Source of the DNA: Deltaproteobacteria bacterium
GTDB taxonomy: Bacteria > Myxococcota_C > UBA6777
DNA length: 64,000 nt
Assembly (NCBI GenBank): GCA_006226375.1
Contig: SBHC01000080.1
Span: forward strand, 1-64,000
Direction of reading: 5' to 3'
Below are positions 24,224 through 32,928 of the stretch, one piece after another (positions within the stretch are counted from its first letter, which is position 1; every line of letters begins with the position of its first letter). The position numbers and the translations under genes are program-made. Under the pieces are notes generated by a model. It saw nothing but the letters and a program-made list of their open reading frames with translations, was not told where the DNA came from and did not search any database.

Positions 24224-25186
24224 ATGATGATTGTGGGTGTTGATCTGGGTGGAACGCAGTTGCGGGTTCGGATGTGTCGGGCTGACAAAACATTGCTGGC
24301 CGAGCGCAAAACGTTGTTGGAAGATCGCAGCCCTGACGCTGTTGTTGCTCTGTTGGCCGAGCTTGTGGCGGAGATGCAGGAAGAGAACAATCTCCAAAAG
24401 TTTTCGTTGACTGTGTCATGTGCTGTGGCTGGAATGCTCGACAAAACAGGGCGCATCGTTCGTAACGCTCCCAATCTTAAGTGGAGGGAAGAGCCCTTTG
24501 CCGACAACATCCAGAGCACCATTGAAGAAGCTCAGCATGTCGTGCTTTGGAACGATCTAGACGCTGCCACGTGGGGCGAGTACAAATCTGGTGAAGGACA
24601 AGGTCTTTCGGAGGTCGCCGCCGTGTTTGTGGGCTCGGGCGTCGGCGGTGGCTTGGTTCTTGGAGGACGGCCATTTCGTGGTGGCTCTGGGGTCTCTGCG
24701 GAGGTCGGTCATCTCAAATATCGGCCGGAAGGGCGCTCGTGTGGCTGTGGTGCGCGTGGATGTGTCGAGGCGTACGCGGGAGGCCATTCGTTGGCCCGCA
24801 TTGCTGAAGAGGTCGCGGCCAACGGAAGCAGTCCTTTCTTGCAAGAGCGAGCCTCCAACAAGGGAGAGCAACCGCTGTCTGCCGCTGATATTGCCGCAGG
24901 TGTCGAAGCCAACGATCCGGTGTGCAAGGAGATCTTTGAACAAGCCGGTGACGCCTTGGGTTGGGCGCTGAGCCATCTGCTCACTATCATCAACCCTGAG
25001 TCGATCATTTTGGGTGGTGGCGTACTCTTGAACTGGCCTGCTCTTGCTGAACTTGCGAAGGAGCGTGCCCTTCATTACACAAGCACACCCGCAGGTGAGG
25101 CCGTATCGTTTGTTACTTCGCAGCTTGGGAACGAAGCAGGGATGGTGGGAGCCGTTGAATTGGCAGACACCATCACCCAGAAATAA
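24224..25186 (+). CDS. ROK-family sugar kinase (probable glucokinase)
   Basis: 320 aa. The AAGGAG ribosome site lies 8 nt upstream. The N-terminal phosphate-binding motif is VGVDLGGTQLRVRM. The catalytic Asp region is VLWNDLDAATWGEYKSGEG, the glycine-rich motif is GSGVGGGLVLGGR, and the sugar/zinc-binding ROK signature is AEVGHLKYRPEGRSCGCGARGCVEAYAGG (Cys ligands CGC...C, Glu following), given here as two overlapping parts of the family motif. INPESIILGGGVLL is the C-terminal adenosine-binding segment. The most common activity of this layout is ATP-dependent glucose phosphorylation; other hexoses or N-acetyl sugars are possible. It is a single-gene unit, convergent with the PEGA kinase gene. 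Confidence 0.9.
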   Translation: MMIVGVDLGGTQLRVRMCRADKTLLAERKTLLEDRSPDAVVALLAELVAEMQEENNLQKFSLTVSCAVAGMLDKTGRIVRNAPNLKWREEPFADNIQSTIEEAQHVVLWNDLDAATWGEYKSGEGQGLSEVAAVFVGSGVGGGLVLGGRPFRGGSGVSAEVGHLKYRPEGRSCGCGARGCVEAYAGGHSLARIAEEVAANGSSPFLQERASNKGEQPLSAADIAAGVEANDPVCKEIFEQAGDALGWALSHLLTIINPESIILGGGVLLNWPALAELAKERALHYTSTPAGEAVSFVTSQLGNEAGMVGAVELADTITQK

Positions 25187-25200
25187 CGACGCTCCGGAAG

Positions 25201-27738
25201 CTACGGGGTTTTGGGGCGAAGCTTGCAGATGACAGTGTTGCCCTGGCTTTTGTCTTTGTTCACTGTGAATTCTAGTGTTTGTTCCTTGAACCCGGCCTTT
25301 CGGACGACAAGTTTGACTTTTCGGTTGATCTCAAAAGGCAAGGTAAGAGGGGTCTCACCCAACAACTCATTGCTCATAAACACCTGAGCTGGATTGGGTT
25401 CACAGTCGATCACCACTTTGCGAAGTTCCTGGCTGGATTGCCGAACCGGTGCTGGGGCCGCGACACGTCGCTTGGTGTGAGGTCGAGGCTGGGGTCGCGT
25501 GCGAGGGACGACGCGCTGTTTGGTTTTTCCCTTGTTCTTGGCTGGTGGCTTTGGCATCTCGGCTGCGATCAGGTAGTAGAGACTTCCGATCGCAACCAAC
25601 GCGCCAAGCCAGACAATGAGCAAAAGTTTCTTTTCTCGACGAGACACCCGAAGCCATTGACGGCCAGATTTGTTGTCCAGCGTCATCCGTGTGGTCTTTG
25701 TCGCGTCGACGCTGCCCTGTGGAAAAAGCTCTTGCTGTATGGTGTCGGGAGCGCGCTGCATTTGGGGAGGCAGCGGCTCGTTCAGCGGTTGGGGCGGAGG
25801 CAGCGGCTCTGGAGGAGGCAAAGGCTCGCTCTGCTCCGTCAAGGAACTCTCATTGACCGTAGCCTCTTGTCGAGACTGCGGGCCTTCCGCTTCTGCCTCT
25901 GTCGGGGCTTTCAAGCTTGGAGAGGTGGTGGCCTCAGGCTTGGTCACGAGGTCGTTGGGTCCCATCTCCGCAAGTGACTGCTCCACGAAAGGAGGCTCCA
26001 GCGTGCCTGGCGAGGTCTTGTCGTGTTCTGGAGCTTGAGGGGGAAGCCGGCCTGGAATGGTGGCTTCGTCGGGAGCGTCGTCGTAATCAAGGCCCAATGT
26101 GTCGGGAGATTGGGAGTCGGTTCCTACCGTGTGTTGCTCGACTTGTAGTTCTTCCGAGTCTCGGAGCGAGATGGTGTCGGATTCGGGTGAGAGGGTTGGG
26201 TGGGCGTCGTCGAATTCCGGATCTTCCTCATCCAGCACCATCACACGGTGAATTCCGCTGCGTCGGACCAACATGTCGCCGCTTTCGCTCAGGAACGCGT
26301 CGGGGAGCTGTGGGTCAGGGAGGAGGACCGGCTCTGGAGGAGGCTGGGCTGCTGCCAGAGTCACTTCGTTGGAGGCGTCGTCATCGTCCGCCTGTTCTTC
26401 CTCGTTGGTTTCTTCGAGGACAGGGGGAGGGGGCATCTCTTCGTTGGTAGGCCGGAGTGGATGACTGTCTGAGCCCATCTCCGCAACATGGTTGGGATGG
26501 ATGTGACGGGCTGTGACTTCATAGTCATCGTCTGAGGCAAACAAAAGAGGAGGTTTTGTCCCTGGAGGCAACGTGGCGTCCAAGTCGCTGGTTGCGGTCT
26601 CCAGGTCTTCGGATGAGTCCAAGTTCGCAGACACAATCACAGCCTCTTCCAGGCCAGGGAGGTCGTCGCTGGAAAGACCTGGCAACCGTTCTGTGGGTTG
26701 CTCTTCGTGGCGGTCGCCAGGAAACGCGGGAAGTTTCGAGATGACCGTGTCTGTGTCTGGGAGAGGCTCGGTTCCCGAGGTGGGAACCGCTATCATCAGC
26801 GGGGAAGAGAACACATTTTGTTGGTGCCAGTGAGGGAATTGATGCTCTGGATCGATGGCCTCGCTGAGAAGCATCCAGGTCTCTTCCATGGAAGAGGGAC
26901 GCTCTTCGGGAGTTTTTCCCAACAGACGGGCCTGCAGCTGGCGAAGACCGTGTGGATAATGGTCGTCGAGGGGAGGAGCCGGAAGCAGCAGGTGCTCGAT
27001 TCCCAGACGTTGTACACTTTGGCCCTTGAACGGAGGTTGCCCCACGAGCATCTCATACAAGATGACGCCAAACGAATAGATGTCGAGACCTTCGCTGTTC
27101 ACCTGACCGCGAAACTGCTCGGGAGCCATGTACACAGGCGTTCCCATCAGGCGTGCCCCCGTGATGGAGTCTCGGGCAGCGGCGAGGTGTGCGATACCAA
27201 AGTCAAGGATCTTGACCAGGAGGTGTCCCATCTCTCGGCGGATCAGGAAGATGTTTTCGGGTTTTAGGTCGCGGTGGATGATCCCTTTGCGGTGCGCCAA
27301 GGAGAGGGCCTGGCAGATCTGCCGGGAGATCTCACCGACCTGGGAGAGTGGCAGCGACTGCTCTCGTTCCAGGCAAGATTTGAGGGTTTCGCCTTCCAGG
27401 TACTCCATCACAATGTAGGGGCCGACCCCTTCAGCGACGGCGAAGTCTGCGATGAACACAACGTTTTCATGCTGGAGTTGGCTGGCGGCCTGGGCCTCAC
27501 GAAAGAATCGCTTGACGATCTCTTCTCGGCCTGCAAACGCGGGGTGCAACACTTTGATCGCAAAAGGAACCTGGAGGTGGACGTGCTCCGCCTCATAGAT
27601 GCTCGCAAAAGCACCTGCGCCGATCCGTTTGATCAGTTTGTATTTTCCGAGTGTACGCCCCTCTAGCCAGTCGCCGGACAAACGTCCTTGTTGGTCCGTT
27701 GCTTCTTCTGGCGAAGCGGGTGCTTTGGGCTCAGTCAT
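25201..27738 (-). CDS. Ser/Thr protein kinase with long acidic linker, TM segment and PEGA domain
   Basis: 845 aa. The Hanks-type kinase domain lies at about 33-295: glycine loop GAGAFASIYEA (40-50), catalytic Lys in AIKVLH, HRDLKPEN (155-162), DFG (179-181), APEQ (205-208). A linker of roughly 400 residues is rich in Glu, Asp, Pro, Ser and Thr and looks disordered. One membrane helix (about 705-725, LLLIVWLGALVAIGSLYYLI) follows a basic cluster. After a Lys/Arg/Pro-rich stretch the protein ends in a PEGA domain (about 772-845: VVIDCEPNPAQVFMSNELLG, ETPLTLPFEI). PEGA domains are extracytoplasmic and occur in Myxococcota kinases and surface proteins. The kinase faces the cytoplasm. It is transcribed as a single gene, convergent with the ROK kinase. 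Confidence 0.93.
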   Translation of the reverse strand: MTEPKAPASPEEATDQQGRLSGDWLEGRTLGKYKLIKRIGAGAFASIYEAEHVHLQVPFAIKVLHPAFAGREEIVKRFFREAQAASQLQHENVVFIADFAVAEGVGPYIVMEYLEGETLKSCLEREQSLPLSQVGEISRQICQALSLAHRKGIIHRDLKPENIFLIRREMGHLLVKILDFGIAHLAAARDSITGARLMGTPVYMAPEQFRGQVNSEGLDIYSFGVILYEMLVGQPPFKGQSVQRLGIEHLLLPAPPLDDHYPHGLRQLQARLLGKTPEERPSSMEETWMLLSEAIDPEHQFPHWHQQNVFSSPLMIAVPTSGTEPLPDTDTVISKLPAFPGDRHEEQPTERLPGLSSDDLPGLEEAVIVSANLDSSEDLETATSDLDATLPPGTKPPLLFASDDDYEVTARHIHPNHVAEMGSDSHPLRPTNEEMPPPPVLEETNEEEQADDDDASNEVTLAAAQPPPEPVLLPDPQLPDAFLSESGDMLVRRSGIHRVMVLDEEDPEFDDAHPTLSPESDTISLRDSEELQVEQHTVGTDSQSPDTLGLDYDDAPDEATIPGRLPPQAPEHDKTSPGTLEPPFVEQSLAEMGPNDLVTKPEATTSPSLKAPTEAEAEGPQSRQEATVNESSLTEQSEPLPPPEPLPPPQPLNEPLPPQMQRAPDTIQQELFPQGSVDATKTTRMTLDNKSGRQWLRVSRREKKLLLIVWLGALVAIGSLYYLIAAEMPKPPAKNKGKTKQRVVPRTRPQPRPHTKRRVAAPAPVRQSSQELRKVVIDCEPNPAQVFMSNELLGETPLTLPFEINRKVKLVVRKAGFKEQTLEFTVNKDKSQGNTVICKLRPKTP

Positions 27739-27878
27739 TGCGCTTCACAGTGTATGCAAACAACAGAAAACTGTAACGAAAGCAGCCATCTGTCGGTGAG
27801 TGTCTTCCATCTGAGACATTGTATTCGATTTGCCAGGGAGTTCCAACCCTTTTGCAGAATGTCGGAACCATAGGGCGA

Positions 27879-29138
27879 TTAATCCGCGCTGTCAAGCGCA
27901 CCACAGGCTGTCAGGACTTCCCCCACGAGGAACAACGAGCCCGTCACCAACAGGGTGTTCTTCTTGTTGCTGGAAGTCGCCATGGAATGTGCCGTTTCCA
28001 ACGCTTCCTCCAGCCGCTGGGTTGTCATGACCTGGGTGTTCGTCCAGCCCAGCTCTTGGAGCATCAAATGCAACTCTTGGGGGGAAGCTGCCCGAGGTTG
28101 CTGGATGGGGCAAAGGACGAGGTGTTCAAGCGATGCTTCCAAAGGGCGGAGAAGGGCGAGGATGTCCTTGTCTTTCATCGCGCCAAACACCACGCTCAGC
28201 GGTTGACCGTGGAAGTGTTGGGCCAGGGCTTCCATGGCCTCGGCGTTATGAGCGCCGTCCAGCCAAAATGTCTGCTCTTTGTATCGAACAGGTTGGCAGC
28301 GGCCGGGCCATCTGGCCTGGGAGAGTCCTTCTTGTACGGACTCTTCGCTGAAGGAGAACCCCAGGTTCTCCTTCAGCGGCCCCAACGCTCCAAGGGCAAG
28401 TGATGCGTTGTTCCTCTGAAATTGTCCGTGCAATCCAAGCTCGATCGTCTCCTCCACGATGGGGAAATCTCGTCCCAATACGAGGAGTGGAGAGACTTGG
28501 TTTTCCTGAGCGAGATCTTGAATCACTTGGAGAACCTCTGGATCCTGAACGCCAACGAGGGCTGGTGTGTTGGAACGAAATGCGGCCGCTTTGTCTTTGG
28601 CGATCTCAGCGAGGTTGTTGCCCAAGAGAGGAACGTGATCCAGCCCAACAGTCGTCAGTATGGAGAGCGCTGATGGGAGTGCTGTTGTGGCGTCGAGTTT
28701 GCCCCCCATGCCTGCCTCAAACAACGCGATGTCTACCTTCTCTTGGGCAAAATACTGGGCAGCCATTAAGGTTGTCACATCAAAGAAAACCGGCTCCCAC
28801 TCTTCGTGTGCAGCGACGTCAAGAGTATGGTTCAACAGAGAAGCAAGGGTCTCGTCTGTCGCTACTTGACCGTTGATCTGGAAACGTTCGTTGAAATGGA
28901 TGAGGTGAGGGCTTGTGAACAAACCCACGCGGTATCCGGCTCGCTGAAGAATGGAGGCGAGGAACGCCGAGGTCGAGCCTTTGCCGTTGGTGCCTACAAT
29001 TTGCACCACAGGGTAGGGCAAATCTTGCAACTGCAAGGCCTGCAGCATTCGGTGCATCTCTTGAAGGTCACGTCGTCGGGTGGTGCGACGCATTCCAAAC
29101 AGGGCTTGGAGTTGTTCTTGGTATGGATTCGGATTCAT
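27879..29138 (-). CDS. folC: Folylpolyglutamate synthase / dihydrofolate synthase
   Basis: 419 aa, a Mur-ligase-type enzyme that adds glutamate to dihydropteroate or folates using ATP. The P-loop is VQIVGTNGKGSTSAFLASIL, followed by TSPHLIHFNERFQINGQ, the folate-binding loop unique to FolC. FEAGMGGKLDATTAL is the conserved central segment (family GLGGRLDATN), and LTTVGLDHVPLLG and WLDGAHNAEAM (the DGAHN motif) follow. It is 17 nt downstream of the MBL-fold gene on the same strand, so these two are likely cotranscribed. No accD or dedD is present beside it, unlike the common E. coli arrangement. Confidence 0.95.
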   Translation of the reverse strand: MNPNPYQEQLQALFGMRRTTRRRDLQEMHRMLQALQLQDLPYPVVQIVGTNGKGSTSAFLASILQRAGYRVGLFTSPHLIHFNERFQINGQVATDETLASLLNHTLDVAAHEEWEPVFFDVTTLMAAQYFAQEKVDIALFEAGMGGKLDATTALPSALSILTTVGLDHVPLLGNNLAEIAKDKAAAFRSNTPALVGVQDPEVLQVIQDLAQENQVSPLLVLGRDFPIVEETIELGLHGQFQRNNASLALGALGPLKENLGFSFSEESVQEGLSQARWPGRCQPVRYKEQTFWLDGAHNAEAMEALAQHFHGQPLSVVFGAMKDKDILALLRPLEASLEHLVLCPIQQPRAASPQELHLMLQELGWTNTQVMTTQRLEEALETAHSMATSSNKKNTLLVTGSLFLVGEVLTACGALDSAD

Positions 29139-29155
29139 GGAGAGGGTGCAGTGCT

Positions 29156-29929
29156 CTAAAGTGAGATGCGGTCTCCTGAGCGAAGAATGCGACGCTCGGG
29201 GTGTTGGGCGAGCAAGGTGGCTCCGATCTCTTGCTTCAACTCATCGTAGAAGCCGGGCTTGAGATGGAAGAAGAAGATGGGAGTCCGTGGGTTTGTGAGC
29301 TTCTTGAGCTCTTCCTGCGCGCCTTGAGGGGAGAGGTGTTTGGCTAGATCGGCCAGGAATTGCATGCGGTTTGGGAACGCGACATCCAGGATGATTCCCT
29401 GTAGATTGGGCGCCTGGTTGGCGTAAGCCCACAGCAAGTCTGTGGGGCCTGTGTCAGCGCTGTAGAGGAGGCTTCTGCCGTCTTTGGTCACCAGAAAACC
29501 GTGGGTCTCGACGGTGTGGTTCACTGGGATGGCAGTGATGGTGTAGTCGCCCAGTTGGAAGGGCTGCTGTGGCTGAATCTCAACCAGCTTCATCACAGGG
29601 CTTTCCTGGTTCGGGATCTTGGTGAAGTCTGGCCAGATGGAGTTGTTGAAGTAGTGGGTCTGGAGCGCGTCGAGGACGGTCGCTGTGGAATACACATAAA
29701 CCGGCCGGTCACGTCGTCCTGTCAGCAAGTCGGAGAGCAACCCTAGATCTTTGACGTGATCGAGGTGGCTGTGACTGATAAGGATGTGGTCGATCGTGCT
29801 AAGTTCATCGAGGGAGAGCGCTGAGCACACCGAACCTGCGTCCAACAGAAGATGTTGATCCAGGAGGAAACTCGATGGTTTGAAGCCGCTCATCTCACCA
29901 CCGGCGGCACCCAGTACATGTAACTCCAT
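29156..29929 (-). CDS. MBL-fold metallohydrolase, class II cyclic-nucleotide phosphodiesterase-like
   Basis: 257 aa. It begins MELHVLGAAGGE with the typical beta strand, then HILISHSHLDHVKDLGLLSDL, the HxHxDH metal motif in a context close to the class II cAMP phosphodiesterase signature (the Gly/Ser after the motif is Asp here). AIPVNHTVETHGFLV and LLYSADTGPTDLLW supply the downstream His and Asp ligands. The ribosome site GGAG is 11 nt upstream. Relatives include fungal PDE1-type and bacterial CpdP-type phosphodiesterases and RNase Z-like proteins. Cyclic AMP hydrolysis is a reasonable inference, not a demonstration. It is first in a two-gene unit with folC. Confidence 0.75.
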   Translation of the reverse strand: MELHVLGAAGGEMSGFKPSSFLLDQHLLLDAGSVCSALSLDELSTIDHILISHSHLDHVKDLGLLSDLLTGRRDRPVYVYSTATVLDALQTHYFNNSIWPDFTKIPNQESPVMKLVEIQPQQPFQLGDYTITAIPVNHTVETHGFLVTKDGRSLLYSADTGPTDLLWAYANQAPNLQGIILDVAFPNRMQFLADLAKHLSPQGAQEELKKLTNPRTPIFFFHLKPGFYDELKQEIGATLLAQHPERRILRSGDRISL

Positions 29930-29997
29930 CGTGGCTCACTCTCCTTTATTTGCCTGCAACTGCTATCTCACGTTCATACCATGTTATATGTCAGTCA

Positions 29998-31218
29998 TCA
30001 AGGATTGAGCAAGTCCGCAAGCGCCGCGATTTTCTTAGGATGAATGACCTCCTTGAAAAAGTAAACCCGGTCGGCTACTTCATCGGGCAGGTCTTCTTGT
30101 GAGGCGCGAAGGCGCGCGGGGGCAGCGATCAGCAGGTTTTCGGGTCCAAAGTCTTGGATCAATTCGAGCTTGCGAAGCAGAGTGTTACGCTGCCAAAACC
30201 CCATCACGACCAGAAGAATCTCACGACCGTCTTCGTGCTTGAGGATGTAGTCGGAGACCAACGTATCGTGTGTTCCCAGGCGAAGAATTTGGGTATGAGG
30301 TTCCAAAGACCACTCGGAAGTAAAGGTCTTCCATTTTTTTCGGAACCGCTGCTCTTCCTGGGTGAGATACACACCTCGATCGGGATAGTGACTGGTCAAC
30401 TCCGTGTCGTTATCGAGAAAGAAGCGGTAGGGAGGCTTCTTGTCTTCCCATTTGATTTCGGCCTCCAAGTGCCAGTCGTCACAAAGGAGAAGGGCAGGGA
30501 GAAAGGTGGCCATCTGTACGCCGTACTTTTGGGTGAAGCGAAACAGTGAGAGTGGCCCGTCGATGTGAATCTTGTAATGATTGTGTCCGAGCGGTTGCGC
30601 GGTTGCGATCAATCGAAAGAATTTGATGTAACGCATCATCTGCCGAAGCCTTTGGGCTGTGGCGTTTCGTAACTCAATGTACAAGTGGGTGGCGCGAAAC
30701 AACAGCGCTTGGGCGAGCGCCAAATTGTACCGATGCAACAGGTCAATGGCCTTGATCGGGTCGAAGCTTTGAAGCATGTAGGCGTCTTGCAGATCGGCGT
30801 ACATCGCGGCTTCGACTTCATCGGCGCTGAGTTCAAACTCTTCGCCTACAAGCGTGAGGAGCTGGTTCCGGTCCATGGTGTGGTGGTGATCGGGCTGGAG
30901 TGCGACCGGATGGTGCTGGGCCGAGAGTGCAAAAATCCGCTCTCGCAAGTCTCTCGGGGGAACACGTGAAACCACCTCAAACTCACAACGATCGGACAGC
31001 AACTTGGAGAGGCCTTTTTGAATCACAAAGTCGGTGCCGTCTCCAATCACATCTTTGATGTCTTCGTCCAACACGCCTCGGTTTTGTCCGACGTTCTCCT
31101 TGTAGACTTCGATCAGCCGCTCTGCATGGTTGAGGAAGCGCTTCTTGGTCGCGTCGATGTAGCGGGGTTGGATCTCATCTTTGATAACTTTGACCCTGAG
31201 TAGGTCGGACGTTAGCAT
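29998..31218 (-). CDS. Bax1-like nuclease (DUF790), partner of XPB helicase
   Basis: 406 aa; GAGG lies 5 nt upstream of the ATG. The N-terminus MLTSDLLRVKVIKDEIQPRY is characteristic of DUF790 proteins, and LIEVYKENVGQNRGVLDEDI continues the family pattern. The C-terminal region (FTSEWSLEPHTQILRL, VSDYILKHEDGREILLVVMGFW, LRKLELIQDFGPENLLI) fits a PD-(D/E)xK-type nuclease with the E-x-V/x-K order relaxed. In archaea Bax1 binds XPB helicase and is a structure-specific endonuclease in a nucleotide-excision-like pathway. Here the XPB-type gene lies 52 nt upstream on the same strand, so the operon order is XPB then Bax1, as in archaea. Confidence 0.85.
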   Translation of the reverse strand: MLTSDLLRVKVIKDEIQPRYIDATKKRFLNHAERLIEVYKENVGQNRGVLDEDIKDVIGDGTDFVIQKGLSKLLSDRCEFEVVSRVPPRDLRERIFALSAQHHPVALQPDHHHTMDRNQLLTLVGEEFELSADEVEAAMYADLQDAYMLQSFDPIKAIDLLHRYNLALAQALLFRATHLYIELRNATAQRLRQMMRYIKFFRLIATAQPLGHNHYKIHIDGPLSLFRFTQKYGVQMATFLPALLLCDDWHLEAEIKWEDKKPPYRFFLDNDTELTSHYPDRGVYLTQEEQRFRKKWKTFTSEWSLEPHTQILRLGTHDTLVSDYILKHEDGREILLVVMGFWQRNTLLRKLELIQDFGPENLLIAAPARLRASQEDLPDEVADRVYFFKEVIHPKKIAALADLLNP

Positions 31219-31270
31219 AGCTGCCTCTTGTGTTTCGGATCATCCAAAGAAACCGGGGGAGAAGCGAGGG

Positions 31271-32677
31271 TCATTGATCATCATCCTGACGGTAGGCGTC
31301 GTGCTCTCGACGACGCTCACTCACAAAGCGTTCGATGGTATCGGCTGTGATGATCTCATACAGGATGGCGCGCTTGTCGGGTCCTGGGCGAAGGATGCGG
31401 CCCAGGCGTTGGACGTGTTCACGGACGCTTCCTGTCCCGCTGAGGACAATGGCGACATTGGCCTCTGGGATGTTGACGCCTTCGTTCAGCACGCGTGATG
31501 TTACCAGACAAGGGTAGGCTCCTTCGTTGAAGCCTTTGAGTAAGGCTTTGCGCTCTTTCCCGTCCGTTTGGTGTGTGATGGCTGGGAGAAGAAATCGCTG
31601 GCTGATGCGGTAGACGGTGGCGTTGTCGTTGGTGAAGATGATCGTTCGGTCTTTGCTGTGACGACGCAACAGCCCTTCCAGGTTCCGAAGCTTGGACGGG
31701 GCGGAGAGAGCGATCCGTCTTGCTTGTTGGAATGCTTTCATGGCGCGGCGTCCTTCGGCGCTGCGGCTGCTGACTTGGATGAATGTGCTCCAGCCTTTGG
31801 GGCCTCCAAAGCGGATGCCCTTTGCGCGGACGAAGCTTCGGTAAGTCTCACGTGCTTCGTGGTACTCCTTCGCTTCCTCTTCGCTTAACGACACGACGAT
31901 GCTCTCGACGTCGTAGTCGGCGAGGTATTCTCCTGCCATATCGCGAATGGAGCGGTGGTAAACCACATGGCCGACGACTTCATCCAGCAGCAAATGCCGT
32001 TCGTCAGGACGTTCCAGTGTGGCTGTGAGCCCCAAGCGAAACGGTGCAAGGCAGCATTCCGCTGCGTGAAGGTAGCTGGGGCCAGGGAGGTGGTGAACTT
32101 CGTCGAAGATGACGAGGCCAAAGCGATTGCCGTAGCGGTCCAGGTGGAGGTAAGCCGAATCGTAGGTGCTTACGGTGAGGTCTTCGATCTCGTGATACCC
32201 TCCACCAAGAAGTCCAACTGGGCATTCAAAGGCAGATGTCAGGATATCGTACCACTGGTTCATCAGATCGATGGTGGGTGCTACCACGAGGGTGGAGCGT
32301 TGGGTTTCCACCATCGCCATCTCTGCAACAAACGATTTCCCTGTGCCTGTGGGCAGCAAGATAAGACCTCGTTTGCCGGCCTGTTTCCAGGCGTCAATGG
32401 CTTCTTGTTGGTAGTCTCGTGGTGTGCGTTGCAAACTTGGTTGAAGCGCCAGAGTGTTGTAGGCTGCGGCGTGATCTTCGTAACCCGGCAGGTTGCGATG
32501 GACCCACGTTCGGACTTCGCGGTAGTCCACGCCTCTGCAGCGGTAGTGACCGATCCGGTCGTCCCATTCCAACGCGGCGGGTGCTCCGGCTGGCAGGTTT
32601 CTGTCGCTGATCTTCTTCGTGGGGGCCTCCAACACAACGGAGCCTCCATCAAATTGCAATTTCCAGGGTTTTGTCAT
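31271..32677 (-). CDS. XPB-family SF2 DNA helicase
   Basis: 468 aa. The N-terminal segment (about 1-85) resembles the damage-recognition part of archaeal XPB. Helicase motifs then appear: Q-like RTPRDYQQEAIDAWKQ, Walker A LPTGTGKSF, Ia VAPTIDLMNQW, DEVHH as the DExH box, and LTATLERPDERH as motif III. The last of these covers the XPB-specific RED motif, which reads R-P-D here. The second RecA lobe has IIFTNDNATVYRI, VTSRVLNEGVNIPEA and QRLGRILRPG (motif VI). The ThM (thumb) region is short. With the adjacent Bax1-like gene it forms the archaeal-type XPB-Bax1 pair, rare but known in bacteria, where a role in DNA repair is inferred. A LexA-like box sits 87 bp upstream. Confidence 0.9.
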   Translation of the reverse strand: MTKPWKLQFDGGSVVLEAPTKKISDRNLPAGAPAALEWDDRIGHYRCRGVDYREVRTWVHRNLPGYEDHAAAYNTLALQPSLQRTPRDYQQEAIDAWKQAGKRGLILLPTGTGKSFVAEMAMVETQRSTLVVAPTIDLMNQWYDILTSAFECPVGLLGGGYHEIEDLTVSTYDSAYLHLDRYGNRFGLVIFDEVHHLPGPSYLHAAECCLAPFRLGLTATLERPDERHLLLDEVVGHVVYHRSIRDMAGEYLADYDVESIVVSLSEEEAKEYHEARETYRSFVRAKGIRFGGPKGWSTFIQVSSRSAEGRRAMKAFQQARRIALSAPSKLRNLEGLLRRHSKDRTIIFTNDNATVYRISQRFLLPAITHQTDGKERKALLKGFNEGAYPCLVTSRVLNEGVNIPEANVAIVLSGTGSVREHVQRLGRILRPGPDKRAILYEIITADTIERFVSERRREHDAYRQDDDQ

Positions 32678-32763
32678 CGTTCCTACAAAACAGTTGGTGT
32701 TTGTCTCTTGGGTCTTTCCGTGGCTTGGTCCACGTTTCAGCCATGTTCACAACATTTCGTCAG

Positions 32764-32775
32764 GAACCCGTGTTC
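32764..32775. promoter_or_regulatory. LexA-like box GAAC-N4-GTTC
   Basis: GAAC (32764-32767), CCGT, GTTC (32772-32775) is a perfect palindrome of the type bound by LexA in many Gram-positive and some other lineages (CGAAC-N4-GTTCG), although the outermost bases here are G and C. It lies 87 bp upstream of the XPB start and between divergent genes, so it could control the XPB-Bax1 unit as an SOS element. Confidence 0.45.
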
Positions 32776-32782
32776 CCCAAAG

Positions 32783-32811
32783 TTGACAGTTCAGGAGAGC
32801 AGGCCAACAAT
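32783..32811 (+). promoter_or_regulatory. Putative sigma-70 promoter of the M23 peptidase gene
   Basis: TTGACA (32783-32788), a 17-bp spacer and AACAAT (32806-32811) match a housekeeping promoter, with a perfect -35 and a 4/6 -10. It would give a leader of about 110 nt to the ATG at 32929. A second -10-like TAGAAT occurs at 32865-32870. Confidence 0.45.
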
Positions 32812-32928
32812 GTTCCTGCTTATGTTCCAAAGACGACCCTGTGATGGCAGCTTCGGTTTTCTTGTAGAATGGGTGTGACTTGGTTTCTTTGGTACTACCT
32901 TTGTTAGCAGTGGGTGTATGGTTTGATC

